This document shows positions 1 through 9,562 of a stretch of 64,000 nucleotides of DNA, one piece after another. The stretch covers positions 1 to 64,000 of the forward strand of contig CACERG010000008.1 in the NCBI GenBank assembly GCA_902561795.1. Reading direction: 5' to 3'. A program made the position numbers and the translations under genes. The notes under the pieces are model-generated. The model made no database searches. It was not told the origin of the DNA and saw only the letters and a program-made list of their open reading frames with translations. This DNA is from an uncultured Bacteroidota bacterium. GTDB taxonomy: Bacteria; Bacteroidota; Bacteroidia; Flavobacteriales; Flavobacteriaceae. How positions within the stretch are numbered: position 1 is the first letter of the stretch; each line of letters opens with the position of its first letter.

Positions 1-437
1 ATTGGATTTCTAGATAAAGGGTAAAGCCATCCCCTTCGAGCTTCATCGTATATACCTCCAGACCACTTTCTTTGACTAGTCTCTATCTCACATTGATATC
101 CGTGGACTCTACCGTTCATGTAACTTTTAATACTTTCACTTCGGAATTGAACCCCAGAATTTAGTCCATAATCCAGAAGAACATCAAATTCGAGTATAAA
201 GTCATCATACTCAGCCTTAGTGGCCAAAAAACTATTAGGTGTGTTGAGTTTTGATGTTCCTGTAAGTATACCATTTTCTAATTTAAAGTCTGCTTTGCCA
301 TTAAGCTTAACGAATTGTTTTAAACTATTGTCTTTAAATAAATACTCCCATTTAGATTCCTGTGCATGAAGGGTAGAAATAAAATTCAATAAAAATAAAA
401 GTAAAAAAAGATGATATTTACTTGATCCTATGTTCAA
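1..437 (-). CDS. DUF1080 / 3-keto-disaccharide hydrolase-like secreted protein, 3' truncated by window edge
   Basis: Not in ORF track. Minus-strand translation from TTG at 437: [101 protein letters not shown]...; signal peptide plus typical DUF1080 pattern (NSGVQFRS). Confidence 0.8.
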   Translation of the reverse strand, partial: MNIGSSKYHLFLLLFLLNFISTLHAQESKWEYLFKDNSLKQFVKLNGKADFKLENGILTGTSKLNTPNSFLATKAEYDDFILEFDVLLDYGLNSGVQFRSESIKSYMNGRVHGYQCEIETSQRKWSGGIYDEARRGWLYPLSRNP

Positions 438-540
438 TTTGTTTAGTGTGGGTTATCTAATTAAACAACCTAATATAGCAAAAGTTTTTTGTTAAATTGC
501 AGATACCAAAAACTGTAATTTGTTCTAACTATTTCAAATA

Positions 541-1734
541 ATGGACTCTCGAAGAGACTTTATAAAAAAAACCACAACTGCTTTTGCTTTTCCTTTAGTA
601 AGCTCGAATTCAGAGGTATTTTCAATTTTTAAGAAACTGCCTTCAAATAGACTTAATGTTGCTATCATTGGAACAGGAGACAGGGGGCAAGGTTTGATGA
701 GATTAATAAAAAATATAGATGGTATCGAATTAGTTGCATTTTGTGATATACTACCATTTAGAATTGAACAAGCTTCTGCAATAGCTCCAAAAGCAAAAAA
801 ATATAACAATCATTTGAAATTATTGTCACATAAAAATTTAGATGCTGTGATTATAAGCACACCACTAAATACACATTACAGCATTGCCTCAGATGCTGTT
901 GATGCTTCAATGAACATTTATTGTGAAAAGACAATGGTTAAAGGTGATAATCAAACTATTCAATTAATCAAAAAAGTCAAAAATAAACATAACAAAATAT
1001 TTCAGACAGGGCATCAATATCACAGTTCAAGGCTATATTCTTATATAGTTGATATGATTCAGGCTGGCGAAATTGGCAAGGTTAGTTCAATTCAAGCTCA
1101 ATGGAATAGAAATGGAAATTGGCGTAGACCAGTTGCAAATTCAAAATATGAGCGTCAAATAAACTGGCGTATGTATAGAGAATACTCATATGGACTTACA
1201 GCTGAACTGAGTTCGCATCAAATTGATTTTAGTAATTGGCTATTAAAAAGTAATCCAAACAAAGTTGCAGGATTTGGTGGAATTGATTTTTGGAAAGATG
1301 GTAGAGAGACCTATGACAATATTCACTTAGTTTATTCATATCCAAATGGAGTAAAAGCTTCATTTACGTGCCTAACTTCAAATGCGAAAGATGATTATCA
1401 AATAAAGGTTATGGGAGAAAATGCTACGATCCTGATTGATCATAAGAGTGCTTGGAAATACCCAGAAGGGAAATACAATAAAAAAATTAGTGATGTTGAC
1501 GGAGTATCTGGAGCTACAGCAAGCTGGGAACAAGGAAAGGGAAATAAAATTAATTATGATCATAAGGATCCTACAATACAAGCTCTGGAAGATTTTCGTT
1601 CATCTATAATTAATAATACAATACCTTTATCAAACGTCAATACAGGTGGTGCTGTGTCCTTTGCAGTCCAAATGGGTATTGATGCTATGGATAAAGAGCA
1701 AGTTATTTCATGGAACACAAAATATAATATTTAG
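541..1734 (+). CDS. Gfo/Idh/MocA family oxidoreductase with Tat-like signal
   Basis: MDSRRDFIKK twin-arginine motif; LNVAIIGTGDRGQG Rossmann motif; YCEKTM (EKP-like motif). Confidence 0.9.
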   Translation: MDSRRDFIKKTTTAFAFPLVSSNSEVFSIFKKLPSNRLNVAIIGTGDRGQGLMRLIKNIDGIELVAFCDILPFRIEQASAIAPKAKKYNNHLKLLSHKNLDAVIISTPLNTHYSIASDAVDASMNIYCEKTMVKGDNQTIQLIKKVKNKHNKIFQTGHQYHSSRLYSYIVDMIQAGEIGKVSSIQAQWNRNGNWRRPVANSKYERQINWRMYREYSYGLTAELSSHQIDFSNWLLKSNPNKVAGFGGIDFWKDGRETYDNIHLVYSYPNGVKASFTCLTSNAKDDYQIKVMGENATILIDHKSAWKYPEGKYNKKISDVDGVSGATASWEQGKGNKINYDHKDPTIQALEDFRSSIINNTIPLSNVNTGGAVSFAVQMGIDAMDKEQVISWNTKYNI

Positions 1735-1735
1735 G

Positions 1736-2539
1736 ATGTTTGATTTAAAAGATAGAGTGATTGTTTTAACAGGATCTACAGGTATATTAGCTTCCGCTTT
1801 AGCAACTAGTTTAGCCAAAGCAAAGGCAAAGCTTTTTATTTTAGGTAGAAATAAGGATTTACTACATGAATTAAAAAAATCAATTGAGAGATATACTGTT
1901 GTTGAATACTATGTTGCGGATGTTTTAGAAAGATCTGAATTAGAATCAGTTTGTACTTCTATTGTTAAAAAAACAGGATGTATAGATGTATTGGTTAATG
2001 CTGTTGGAGGAAATCTTCCAGGAGCTGTAATACCTGATGAAAAATCTATTTTTGATTTATCTGAAAAAGATTTTGATGATGTTGTAGACTTAAACTTGAA
2101 AGGTACTGTTTTACCTTCAATTGTTTTTGGAGAAGTTTTATCCAAGCAGGGTAGTGGAAGTATAATTAATTATTCTTCTATGACAGTTGATAGAGTAATT
2201 ACAAGAGTTGTTGGTTATTCTGCTGCAAAAGCAGCAATGGAAAATTTCACAAAATGGATGGCAGTTGAAATGGCATTAAAATTTGGTGATGGGATAAGAG
2301 TTAATGCGATAGCTCCTGGTTTTTTTATTGGAAAGCAAAATAAAAGTCTATTACTAAAAGAAGATGGAAGTTTAACTGAACGTGGTGAAAAAATTATTAA
2401 GAATACACCAATGAAAAGATTTGGAAAACCTGAAGAATTAAACGGCGCTATTCATTTCTTATGTAGTGATAGCTCAAAATTTGTTACGGGTATTGTTTTA
2501 CCAGTTGATGGAGGATTTAGCGCATATAGTGGTGTTTAA
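1736..2539 (+). CDS. SDR family oxidoreductase (D-mannonate/fructuronate oxidoreductase-like)
   Basis: Start ATG 1736, just after the upstream stop (ORF track start 1646 overlaps upstream gene); TGSTGILASALA, NAVGG, YSAAKAA, PVDGGFSAYSGV; adjacent to uxuA. Confidence 0.85.
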   Translation: MFDLKDRVIVLTGSTGILASALATSLAKAKAKLFILGRNKDLLHELKKSIERYTVVEYYVADVLERSELESVCTSIVKKTGCIDVLVNAVGGNLPGAVIPDEKSIFDLSEKDFDDVVDLNLKGTVLPSIVFGEVLSKQGSGSIINYSSMTVDRVITRVVGYSAAKAAMENFTKWMAVEMALKFGDGIRVNAIAPGFFIGKQNKSLLLKEDGSLTERGEKIIKNTPMKRFGKPEELNGAIHFLCSDSSKFVTGIVLPVDGGFSAYSGV

Positions 2540-2552
2540 TTTTGTTTAATAA

Positions 2553-3731
2553 ATGAAAGAATCTTTTAGATGGTATGGGTCTGATGATCCTGTTGGATTG
2601 AACGACATACTCCAATCTGGTGCAACTAATATTGTTTCAGCACTTCATCAAGTTCCAAATGGATCCGTTTGGGAAAAAGATTCTATCAAAGCTTACAAAG
2701 AAATCATAATAAGAGCAGGACTTGACTGGGAAGTTGTTGAGTCAGTCCCTATCCATGAGGATATTAAGCGCCGTGTAGGCTCATTTAAAAAATATATTGA
2801 AAATTATAAGAAAACAATTGAAAACCTCTCGAAATGTGGTATTTATAATATTTGCTACAATTTTATGCCAGTTTTAGATTGGACACGGACACATTTACAC
2901 TACCAAATGAAAGATGGTTCAAAAGCATTATATTTTGATAAAACTGCCCTAGCTGCATTTGATTTATTTATTGTAAAAAGAAAAAATGCAAAAAAGCAAT
3001 ACAATGAGAACAAAATTTTGGAGGCAAAAAACTATTATGACAGTCTCACCAAAGAGGAGATTGAAACACTTTCAATGAGCGTTATAGCTGGCTTACCTGG
3101 CTCAGAAGAGGAATATTCTCTTGAAAAATTTAGAAATCAATTAGAATATTATGAATCAATTAACAAGTCTGATTTACAGAAAAATTTAATTTATTTTTTA
3201 GAACAGATTATCCCAGTTGCAGAAAAATTTGGTGTAAGGATGTGTATTCATCCAGACGACCCTCCGTTTGATTTGTTTGGAATCCCAAGAGTTGTAAGTA
3301 CTTATGAAGATTTAGATTTCATTTTTAAAGCTATTCCTTCACTTTCAAACGGCTTAACATTTTGTACGGGTTCATTAGGAGTTCGCACTGACAATAATCT
3401 ATTAGAAATTTTTCAAGAATTCGCTGAACGAATTCACTTTTTACATCTTAGAAGCACAAAACGAGATGATAAAGGTAACTTTTATGAAGCTAATCATTTA
3501 GAGGGTGATTTTGACATGTATGAAGTAGTTAGAGCAATTTTAATTGAAGAACAAAAAAGAAAAAAAGATAATCGATCAGATTGGAAAATTCCAATGAGAC
3601 CAGATCATGGGCATCAAATGTTAGATGATTTAAATAAAAAAACAAATCCCGGATATTCTGCGATAGGGAGGTTAAGAGGATTGGCTGAAATTCGGGGACT
3701 AGCTTTAGGAATTGACAAAATATTATCTTAA
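2553..3731 (+). CDS. uxuA: Mannonate dehydratase
   Basis: FRWYGSDDPVGLNDILQSGATNIVSALHQVPNGSVW...NFMPVLDWTRTHL...HPDDPP...RPDHGHQMLDD; characteristic UxuA sequence. Confidence 0.95.
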   Translation: MKESFRWYGSDDPVGLNDILQSGATNIVSALHQVPNGSVWEKDSIKAYKEIIIRAGLDWEVVESVPIHEDIKRRVGSFKKYIENYKKTIENLSKCGIYNICYNFMPVLDWTRTHLHYQMKDGSKALYFDKTALAAFDLFIVKRKNAKKQYNENKILEAKNYYDSLTKEEIETLSMSVIAGLPGSEEEYSLEKFRNQLEYYESINKSDLQKNLIYFLEQIIPVAEKFGVRMCIHPDDPPFDLFGIPRVVSTYEDLDFIFKAIPSLSNGLTFCTGSLGVRTDNNLLEIFQEFAERIHFLHLRSTKRDDKGNFYEANHLEGDFDMYEVVRAILIEEQKRKKDNRSDWKIPMRPDHGHQMLDDLNKKTNPGYSAIGRLRGLAEIRGLALGIDKILS

Positions 3732-3796
3732 TCAAGATTATTGAGTAAGTGAAGAAATTAAAGTAGATTTTTGTATTTTAAGTTAAACTTCTTAAC

Positions 3797-4537
3797 ATGA
3801 AAAAATTTTTATTAACATCAATTTTTCTTACGAATCTTGTTGGCTTTAGTCAAAAAGAGTATTATGAAATCCGACAGTATGAACTTCCATTTAACTCTCC
3901 TGAAAATATACTTCATGAATATTTTTCAAAAGTTTTAATACCAGCTTTAAACCGTCATGAGGTTAAAAATATTGGTGTTTTTGAAACTCTAGGTGATCCA
4001 ATACCTAAGTTAGTTTATCTATTTATTCCTTACGACGATGTGTACCATTATGGAAATATTTTAAAAGAATTAAGTAGGGATAAAGTTTACTTAAACTCAC
4101 GTAAATTTTATGATTCTGTACCCCAAAGTAACAAAATTTACAATAGATATAATGTATCTTTTTTGACAGCCATAGATGGGCTCCCAAAACTTATAAAGCC
4201 AAAACGGAAATCTAATATATTTGAATTAAGGATTTATGAAGGTTATAGTGAAGATGCTGTTAAAAGAAAAATAGAAATGTTTAATAAAGAAGAATTGAAA
4301 ATTTTTGATGATACTGGACTATATTCTGTATTCTTTGGAGAGCAAATTTCAGGACCTTTAATGCCTTCACTTACCTATATGTTAGCATTTGAATCTATGG
4401 AGGAACGAAATGCTAATTGGAAAAAATTTTCTGCAGACCCTAATTGGAAAAGGATTTCTAAATTAGATAAATATTCAAATACAGTCTCAGATATAAAGCG
4501 TACTTTTTTAATACCACTTAATTACTCTCAACTGTAA
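3797..4537 (+). CDS. NIPSNAP family secreted protein
   Basis: Signal peptide MKKFLLTSIFLTNLVGFSQ; two NIPSNAP-like EIRQYELP / ELRIYEGY repeats. Confidence 0.8.
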   Translation: MKKFLLTSIFLTNLVGFSQKEYYEIRQYELPFNSPENILHEYFSKVLIPALNRHEVKNIGVFETLGDPIPKLVYLFIPYDDVYHYGNILKELSRDKVYLNSRKFYDSVPQSNKIYNRYNVSFLTAIDGLPKLIKPKRKSNIFELRIYEGYSEDAVKRKIEMFNKEELKIFDDTGLYSVFFGEQISGPLMPSLTYMLAFESMEERNANWKKFSADPNWKRISKLDKYSNTVSDIKRTFLIPLNYSQL

Positions 4538-4542
4538 TAAAA

Positions 4543-5406
4543 TTAAAAATTAAGGGTATTGGGTAGATATTTGGATACTAAATCCTCATAGTAAGGTTTT
4601 AGTGATTGGCTATCAGGCGATACAGGTGCTTTAGAATACAAATCATAGGCATTGAACTTTCTTACCCAATCAAACATTTTTAGATCAGTATCATTCATAA
4701 GATAATCGTATGCTTGCTCTTTGTGTTGTGCATAAAATGAATGATATCTTATCATATATAAGGCTTCTTGGGGAAGATAGTCTTTTACAATTTGATATAG
4801 GTATTCATCATGACCCCAGCTCATTTTAACATTATCTAATCCACAGTTTTCTTTATAAATACCGAGTTTTGTATAGTATTTCGGATTCGTACTATCAGGA
4901 TTTAATGAAAAATATTCTGAATGAACAATTGATTTTGAGAATGAACAACCAACAGGAAAAGTATCTCCAACAACTGCCCATTGAGGTTCACCAAAAAGAC
5001 ACAGAACTTTACCAACATCATGAAGAAATCCAGTTAAAACAAACCAATCAGGATGACCGTCAGATCTAATCGCCTCAGATGTCTGTAGCAGATGTTGTAA
5101 TTGATCTAGTTCAATATCTGGGTCACTGTCATCAATTAAAGTATTTAGAAACTCAACTGCTTCCCAAAGTGACATTTTACGTTGTTTGAATTGAAGAAAT
5201 CTATTTTCTTTTTCACAAACAAAATCATAAGATTGATACTTATGATTGAGTTTATAAAATTCTCTTACAGTTTCAGCTCTTTTTGAATTTTGATAATCTC
5301 TGAATTCTTTTTGAGATTTTTCATTTTTGTTTTCAGGGTAACGTTTTATTAAATCGTCTTCCCAATGGTCAATGTTTTCAAGAGGGTTTAGGTAATTTAA
5401 ATCCAT
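4543..5406 (-). CDS. Inositol oxygenase (MIOX) family protein
   Basis: SEAIRSDGHPDWFVLTGFLHDVGKVL, GDTFPVGC, WGHDEYLY, YHSFY: di-iron HD-type MIOX motifs. Confidence 0.9.
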   Translation of the reverse strand: MDLNYLNPLENIDHWEDDLIKRYPENKNEKSQKEFRDYQNSKRAETVREFYKLNHKYQSYDFVCEKENRFLQFKQRKMSLWEAVEFLNTLIDDSDPDIELDQLQHLLQTSEAIRSDGHPDWFVLTGFLHDVGKVLCLFGEPQWAVVGDTFPVGCSFSKSIVHSEYFSLNPDSTNPKYYTKLGIYKENCGLDNVKMSWGHDEYLYQIVKDYLPQEALYMIRYHSFYAQHKEQAYDYLMNDTDLKMFDWVRKFNAYDLYSKAPVSPDSQSLKPYYEDLVSKYLPNTLNF

Positions 5407-5520
5407 AGCTAAAATTACAAATTATTATTTATTTAATAATCAAAATTAATTTTCACTTTGTAATATTTGTAGATTTGTTCTCACAAAATTGTTTTGAATT
5501 TCTCTCTGCACTCAAAAAAA

Positions 5521-7116
5521 ATGATCTCTAACAGATTTGTCTGTCTATTTATATGCATTATCACATATTCCTGTATTGATCCAATTGAACCAATTTTTGA
5601 CTTTCAAAGCGATATAGTTATAATTAACGGTTTGGCGTCAACAACCCCAGGTTCAACCTCTGTTAAAGTGGAAAAAACAAAAATTGAATTTGGTGATTAT
5701 GTAAGTGAATTTATATCAGGATGTAGAGTAAGATTAATAAACTCTTTAACAAAAGAAGAAGTAAATTTTTTAGAGGAAGATCAATTATATAGGGTTTCAA
5801 ATGTTTTCAAAATAAATCCTGGATCGAAGTGGGAATTAGAGGTCATTTTACCAAACGGGAATTTATATAGATCAACTACTGAGGTAACACCTTTTGAAGT
5901 TCCAATATTAGGTATAAATGAAAAGTTTAACTTGGAGATGACATACGATGAAGGTATTGGTGGCTATCTTCCAGGAAATGAAATATCTATTGATTTTAAA
6001 GATCCTCCCGAAGATGAAAACTTTTTTCTTTACCAATATAAAGCATATGAAAAAGAGACTTACTGTAAAGTATGTGAATATGGGGTATTAAGAAATGGTG
6101 AATGCTTGTCCCAATTTGATAATCCACGGTTGACTAAAGATTATTATACATATACATGTGATTCTAGATGTTGGAAAATTAGTTACAATGACGAAATTAT
6201 TGTCTATAGTGACAAATTCACAAATGGAAAGAAAATTTCAAATCTAATTGTAGGCAAAATACCATATACTTCAAAACAAAATATTATAGTCGAAATTCAA
6301 AAACTTAACATATCAGAGGATTCATACAAATATTATAAAACAATTAAGGATTTAGTGGACAATAATGGAAGCCTTAATTCCCCACTACCCACTGCATTAA
6401 TTGGAAACTTTACTAATATTTCAAATCCTGATGAAACGGTTTTGGGTAGATTTACTGCTGCTTCAGCTGTAACTAAATCAATTTTCATAAAACGTGATAA
6501 CAGAACAGAAAGAGTCTATGGCAATTTCTTGGAGTTACAACCTGAGGTGCTAGGAGATCCAATACCAAACCCACTTACATATGAGTATAGTTGTGAAGAA
6601 TCACTCTTTAGAACAAAAAATCTAGATTTAAAATTTTTAGATTACTTCGAAATTAGCAGTTTAGCTAATGACGATATAGATGGAGATGAAATTGAAAATA
6701 ATTCAGATAATTGCATCTCTATATCTAACTCAGACCAAAGTGATTTAGATTTTGATGGAATTGGTGATGCATGTGATAATGATGCAGATGGTGACGGATA
6801 TATTTTATATTATGAAAATTTTTGTGGAACAAGTGATTTTGATCCTCAAAGTGTACCAGATGATAACGATATTGATTCAGTACCTGATTGTATTGATGAG
6901 GATGATGACAATGATGGTTATATAGATGAATACGAGATTTTTTCAGATTCTGATCCTTTAGATCAAAATAGCTTACCACTAGACAGTGATAATGACTATT
7001 TGCCTGATATTGTTGAGAGAGAGATTACAAGAACTAATCCAAATAATCCTGATACCGATGGTGACGGATACATTGATGGTCGCGAGTGTTGTCCTTTAAA
7101 TCCTAGTAGAAACTAA
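5521..7116 (+). CDS. DUF4249 family lipoprotein with C-terminal thrombospondin type-3-like Ca-binding repeats
   Basis: Start likely ATG 5521 (ORF track uses TTG 5494): lipobox CIITYSC; Cys-rich DUF4249 core; tail DGDEIENNSDNC...DFDGIGDACDNDADGDGY...DTDGDGYIDG. Confidence 0.85.
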   Translation: MISNRFVCLFICIITYSCIDPIEPIFDFQSDIVIINGLASTTPGSTSVKVEKTKIEFGDYVSEFISGCRVRLINSLTKEEVNFLEEDQLYRVSNVFKINPGSKWELEVILPNGNLYRSTTEVTPFEVPILGINEKFNLEMTYDEGIGGYLPGNEISIDFKDPPEDENFFLYQYKAYEKETYCKVCEYGVLRNGECLSQFDNPRLTKDYYTYTCDSRCWKISYNDEIIVYSDKFTNGKKISNLIVGKIPYTSKQNIIVEIQKLNISEDSYKYYKTIKDLVDNNGSLNSPLPTALIGNFTNISNPDETVLGRFTAASAVTKSIFIKRDNRTERVYGNFLELQPEVLGDPIPNPLTYEYSCEESLFRTKNLDLKFLDYFEISSLANDDIDGDEIENNSDNCISISNSDQSDLDFDGIGDACDNDADGDGYILYYENFCGTSDFDPQSVPDDNDIDSVPDCIDEDDDNDGYIDEYEIFSDSDPLDQNSLPLDSDNDYLPDIVEREITRTNPNNPDTDGDGYIDGRECCPLNPSRN

Positions 7117-7127
7117 ATTAAAAAAAA

Positions 7128-9533
7128 GTGAAATTTTTAAAATTTGTATTGTGTATCTCATTCTTATCTATTTCAACGCTAATTTATGGGCAAGATTATA
7201 AATTAACAGTAAAAGTTGTCGATCAGTCAGATAATAGCCCTTTGGATGGAGTTACAATTCTTTTGGATCCATGCAAGTGTGGTGGCATTACAAATACAAA
7301 TGGAATATTTTCAAAAAAATTAAAAAAGGACAGCTACAGTCTTCAAATCGATTATTTGGGCTATAGATCAGTCTCAATTAATAAGGATTTGAATAAAAAT
7401 GAAACAATATTGATTTCAATGGAAGTTCAAGAAGAAGAACTTTCAGAGGTCGTTCTTTTAGCTCAAAAGAGATTTCAAAGTACAGAGACCCCTCAGATGG
7501 GTGTAATTGAATTAAACAGTAGAGAATTGATAAAAATACCAGCAGCTTTAGGAGAATTTGATGTTCTAAAAAGTTTAACTCTAATGGCAGGTGTTAATAA
7601 CACCGGTGATGTTAGTAATGGTGTCTCAATAAGAGGAGGGTCTTTAGATCAAAATTTATTATTATTTGATTCAGCACCAGTGTTTAATCCAACTCATCTA
7701 TTTGGGTTATTTTCTGTTTTTACACCAGATTTAATTTCTTCAGTAAATATTTACAGAGCTAACATACCTGCTAAATATGGAGGAAGAATAGCTTCAATTC
7801 TAGGGATAAAAGCGAAAACTCCTTATTCTGATAAATTAAAATTAGAGGGTGGAATTGGTTTAGTGTCTAGTCGTCTTACAATAACAACACCCATAATTAG
7901 CGATAAGTTGATGATTATCGCTGGTGGAAGAGTTGGATTTAGTGATTTGTTTTTTCCTATTATTATTCCAAGATTAGAAAACACAAAAGCTAACTTCAAT
8001 GATACTACTGTTAAATTATTGTACGTACCAAATTCAAATAATCAATTTACTTACACTAATTTTATGAGTAATGATTTTTATCAACTTGATTTAATATCTT
8101 CTGTGGAGAATATAATATCATCTTCAAATCAATATGATTTTGCAACTACTAACCATACTTTAAAATGGCTTCATACTTTTAAAAATGAAACTAATCTTAC
8201 TGGTACTTTAATCCGAAGCTTGTATTCACCAAAAAACCTGTTCCCTGAGATTGATTCTGACAATGTAATTAGTTTTGAATCAAAGATAGATTTCTCAAGT
8301 ATTAAATTAGAATACCTAAATAATAAAAAGAAAAATTTTAATTTTTATTCTGGTATAGAAATTAATAGATATCAAGTTTTTCCTGGAAATTTAAATCCAG
8401 GATTTGGTAATAGCATAAATCCTGTAAACCTAAGTAAAGAAGATGGATATGAGACATCTTTTTACTCTAATATAAATTTTAATTTGGGTCAAAGGATTAG
8501 TTTATCATCTGGGATACGATTAACTCAATTTTTATTATTAGGTCCATATTTAGAATCTCAATATGATAATAACAACATCCCTTTATCAACTAATTTTTTT
8601 AATAAAAACGATTTAGTAGTGAGTTACTTTAATCCAGAGCCAAGGTTTGGACTGAATTATAAATTAGGGGAGAATAGCTCTTTTAAGATTAGCTATGCAC
8701 GTCTTTTTCAATATATTCAAAACATATATAACACAAATACTCCTCTTCCAACATCAAGATGGAAAATTTCAGATCGTTATATTCTTCCTCAAAAGAATGA
8801 TACCTATGGGTTAGGTTTTTATAAAAATTATCCAGATTCATTCATAGAGCTTTCTCTGGAGAGTTATTACAGAAAAACTGAAAACAATTTAACTTATCGA
8901 CCGGGAGCTGATTTTTTTCTCTCTGAATTTTTAGAAAGAGAAATAAGCCCAGCAAAAGGTAATTCCTATGGAGTTGAGTTTAGCTTTAAAAAGACTTTGG
9001 GAAAATTTAATGGGGTAATAAATTATTCCTGGGCGAGGAGTTTATTAAAAACAAATGAGGCTAGACCCGAGTATAAAATAAATAATAATGATTGGTTTAT
9101 TTCAGATTTTGATAGACCACACACAATTAATGCTTCGATAAATTTCGAAAATGATAAATACAATTCAATTAGTTTGAATTTTGTTGGTCAGTCAGGAAGA
9201 CCTTACACTATTGCTAACGGAATCTTCGAAAGACAGAATGTACAAATCCCTATCTATCTAAGTAGAAACAATTCAAGATTACCAACTTACCATAGACTCG
9301 ATTTTTCGTGGAAAATATCTTACAGCAAAAGCCCAAATCGAAAATTCAAAGGTGATTGGATTTTTACAATCTACAATTTATATGGAAGAAAAAACCCTTT
9401 CAATATTTATTATACACAAAGAAATGGAAAAGTAGATGGAGATGTTTTTCTTGGTAGCCCACTTGGCTCTTACGAATTGTCAGTATTAAGAAGTCCCCTT
9501 GTTTCCCTTACATATAATTTTAAATTTCAATAG
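7128..9533 (+). CDS. TonB-dependent receptor with carboxypeptidase-regulatory-like domain
   Basis: Signal peptide; GVTILLDPCKCGGITNTNGIFSKKL; plug SIRGGSLDQNLLLFDSAPVFNPTHLFGLFSVF; beta-barrel ending YNFKFQ; GTG start. Confidence 0.9.
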   Translation: MKFLKFVLCISFLSISTLIYGQDYKLTVKVVDQSDNSPLDGVTILLDPCKCGGITNTNGIFSKKLKKDSYSLQIDYLGYRSVSINKDLNKNETILISMEVQEEELSEVVLLAQKRFQSTETPQMGVIELNSRELIKIPAALGEFDVLKSLTLMAGVNNTGDVSNGVSIRGGSLDQNLLLFDSAPVFNPTHLFGLFSVFTPDLISSVNIYRANIPAKYGGRIASILGIKAKTPYSDKLKLEGGIGLVSSRLTITTPIISDKLMIIAGGRVGFSDLFFPIIIPRLENTKANFNDTTVKLLYVPNSNNQFTYTNFMSNDFYQLDLISSVENIISSSNQYDFATTNHTLKWLHTFKNETNLTGTLIRSLYSPKNLFPEIDSDNVISFESKIDFSSIKLEYLNNKKKNFNFYSGIEINRYQVFPGNLNPGFGNSINPVNLSKEDGYETSFYSNINFNLGQRISLSSGIRLTQFLLLGPYLESQYDNNNIPLSTNFFNKNDLVVSYFNPEPRFGLNYKLGENSSFKISYARLFQYIQNIYNTNTPLPTSRWKISDRYILPQKNDTYGLGFYKNYPDSFIELSLESYYRKTENNLTYRPGADFFLSEFLEREISPAKGNSYGVEFSFKKTLGKFNGVINYSWARSLLKTNEARPEYKINNNDWFISDFDRPHTINASINFENDKYNSISLNFVGQSGRPYTIANGIFERQNVQIPIYLSRNNSRLPTYHRLDFSWKISYSKSPNRKFKGDWIFTIYNLYGRKNPFNIYYTQRNGKVDGDVFLGSPLGSYELSVLRSPLVSLTYNFKFQ

Positions 9534-9562
9534 ATAATTTTATTGTTTAAAAGTCAAGAGAA

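Noticed and set aside
6725-6979. Minus-strand His-rich 84-aa ORF (MVSYFDLKDQNLKKSRIHLYNHHCHHPHQ...)
   Set aside because: Mirror image of the Asp/Gly/Asn-rich Ca-binding repeats on the + strand; His/Tyr bias is a codon artefact.
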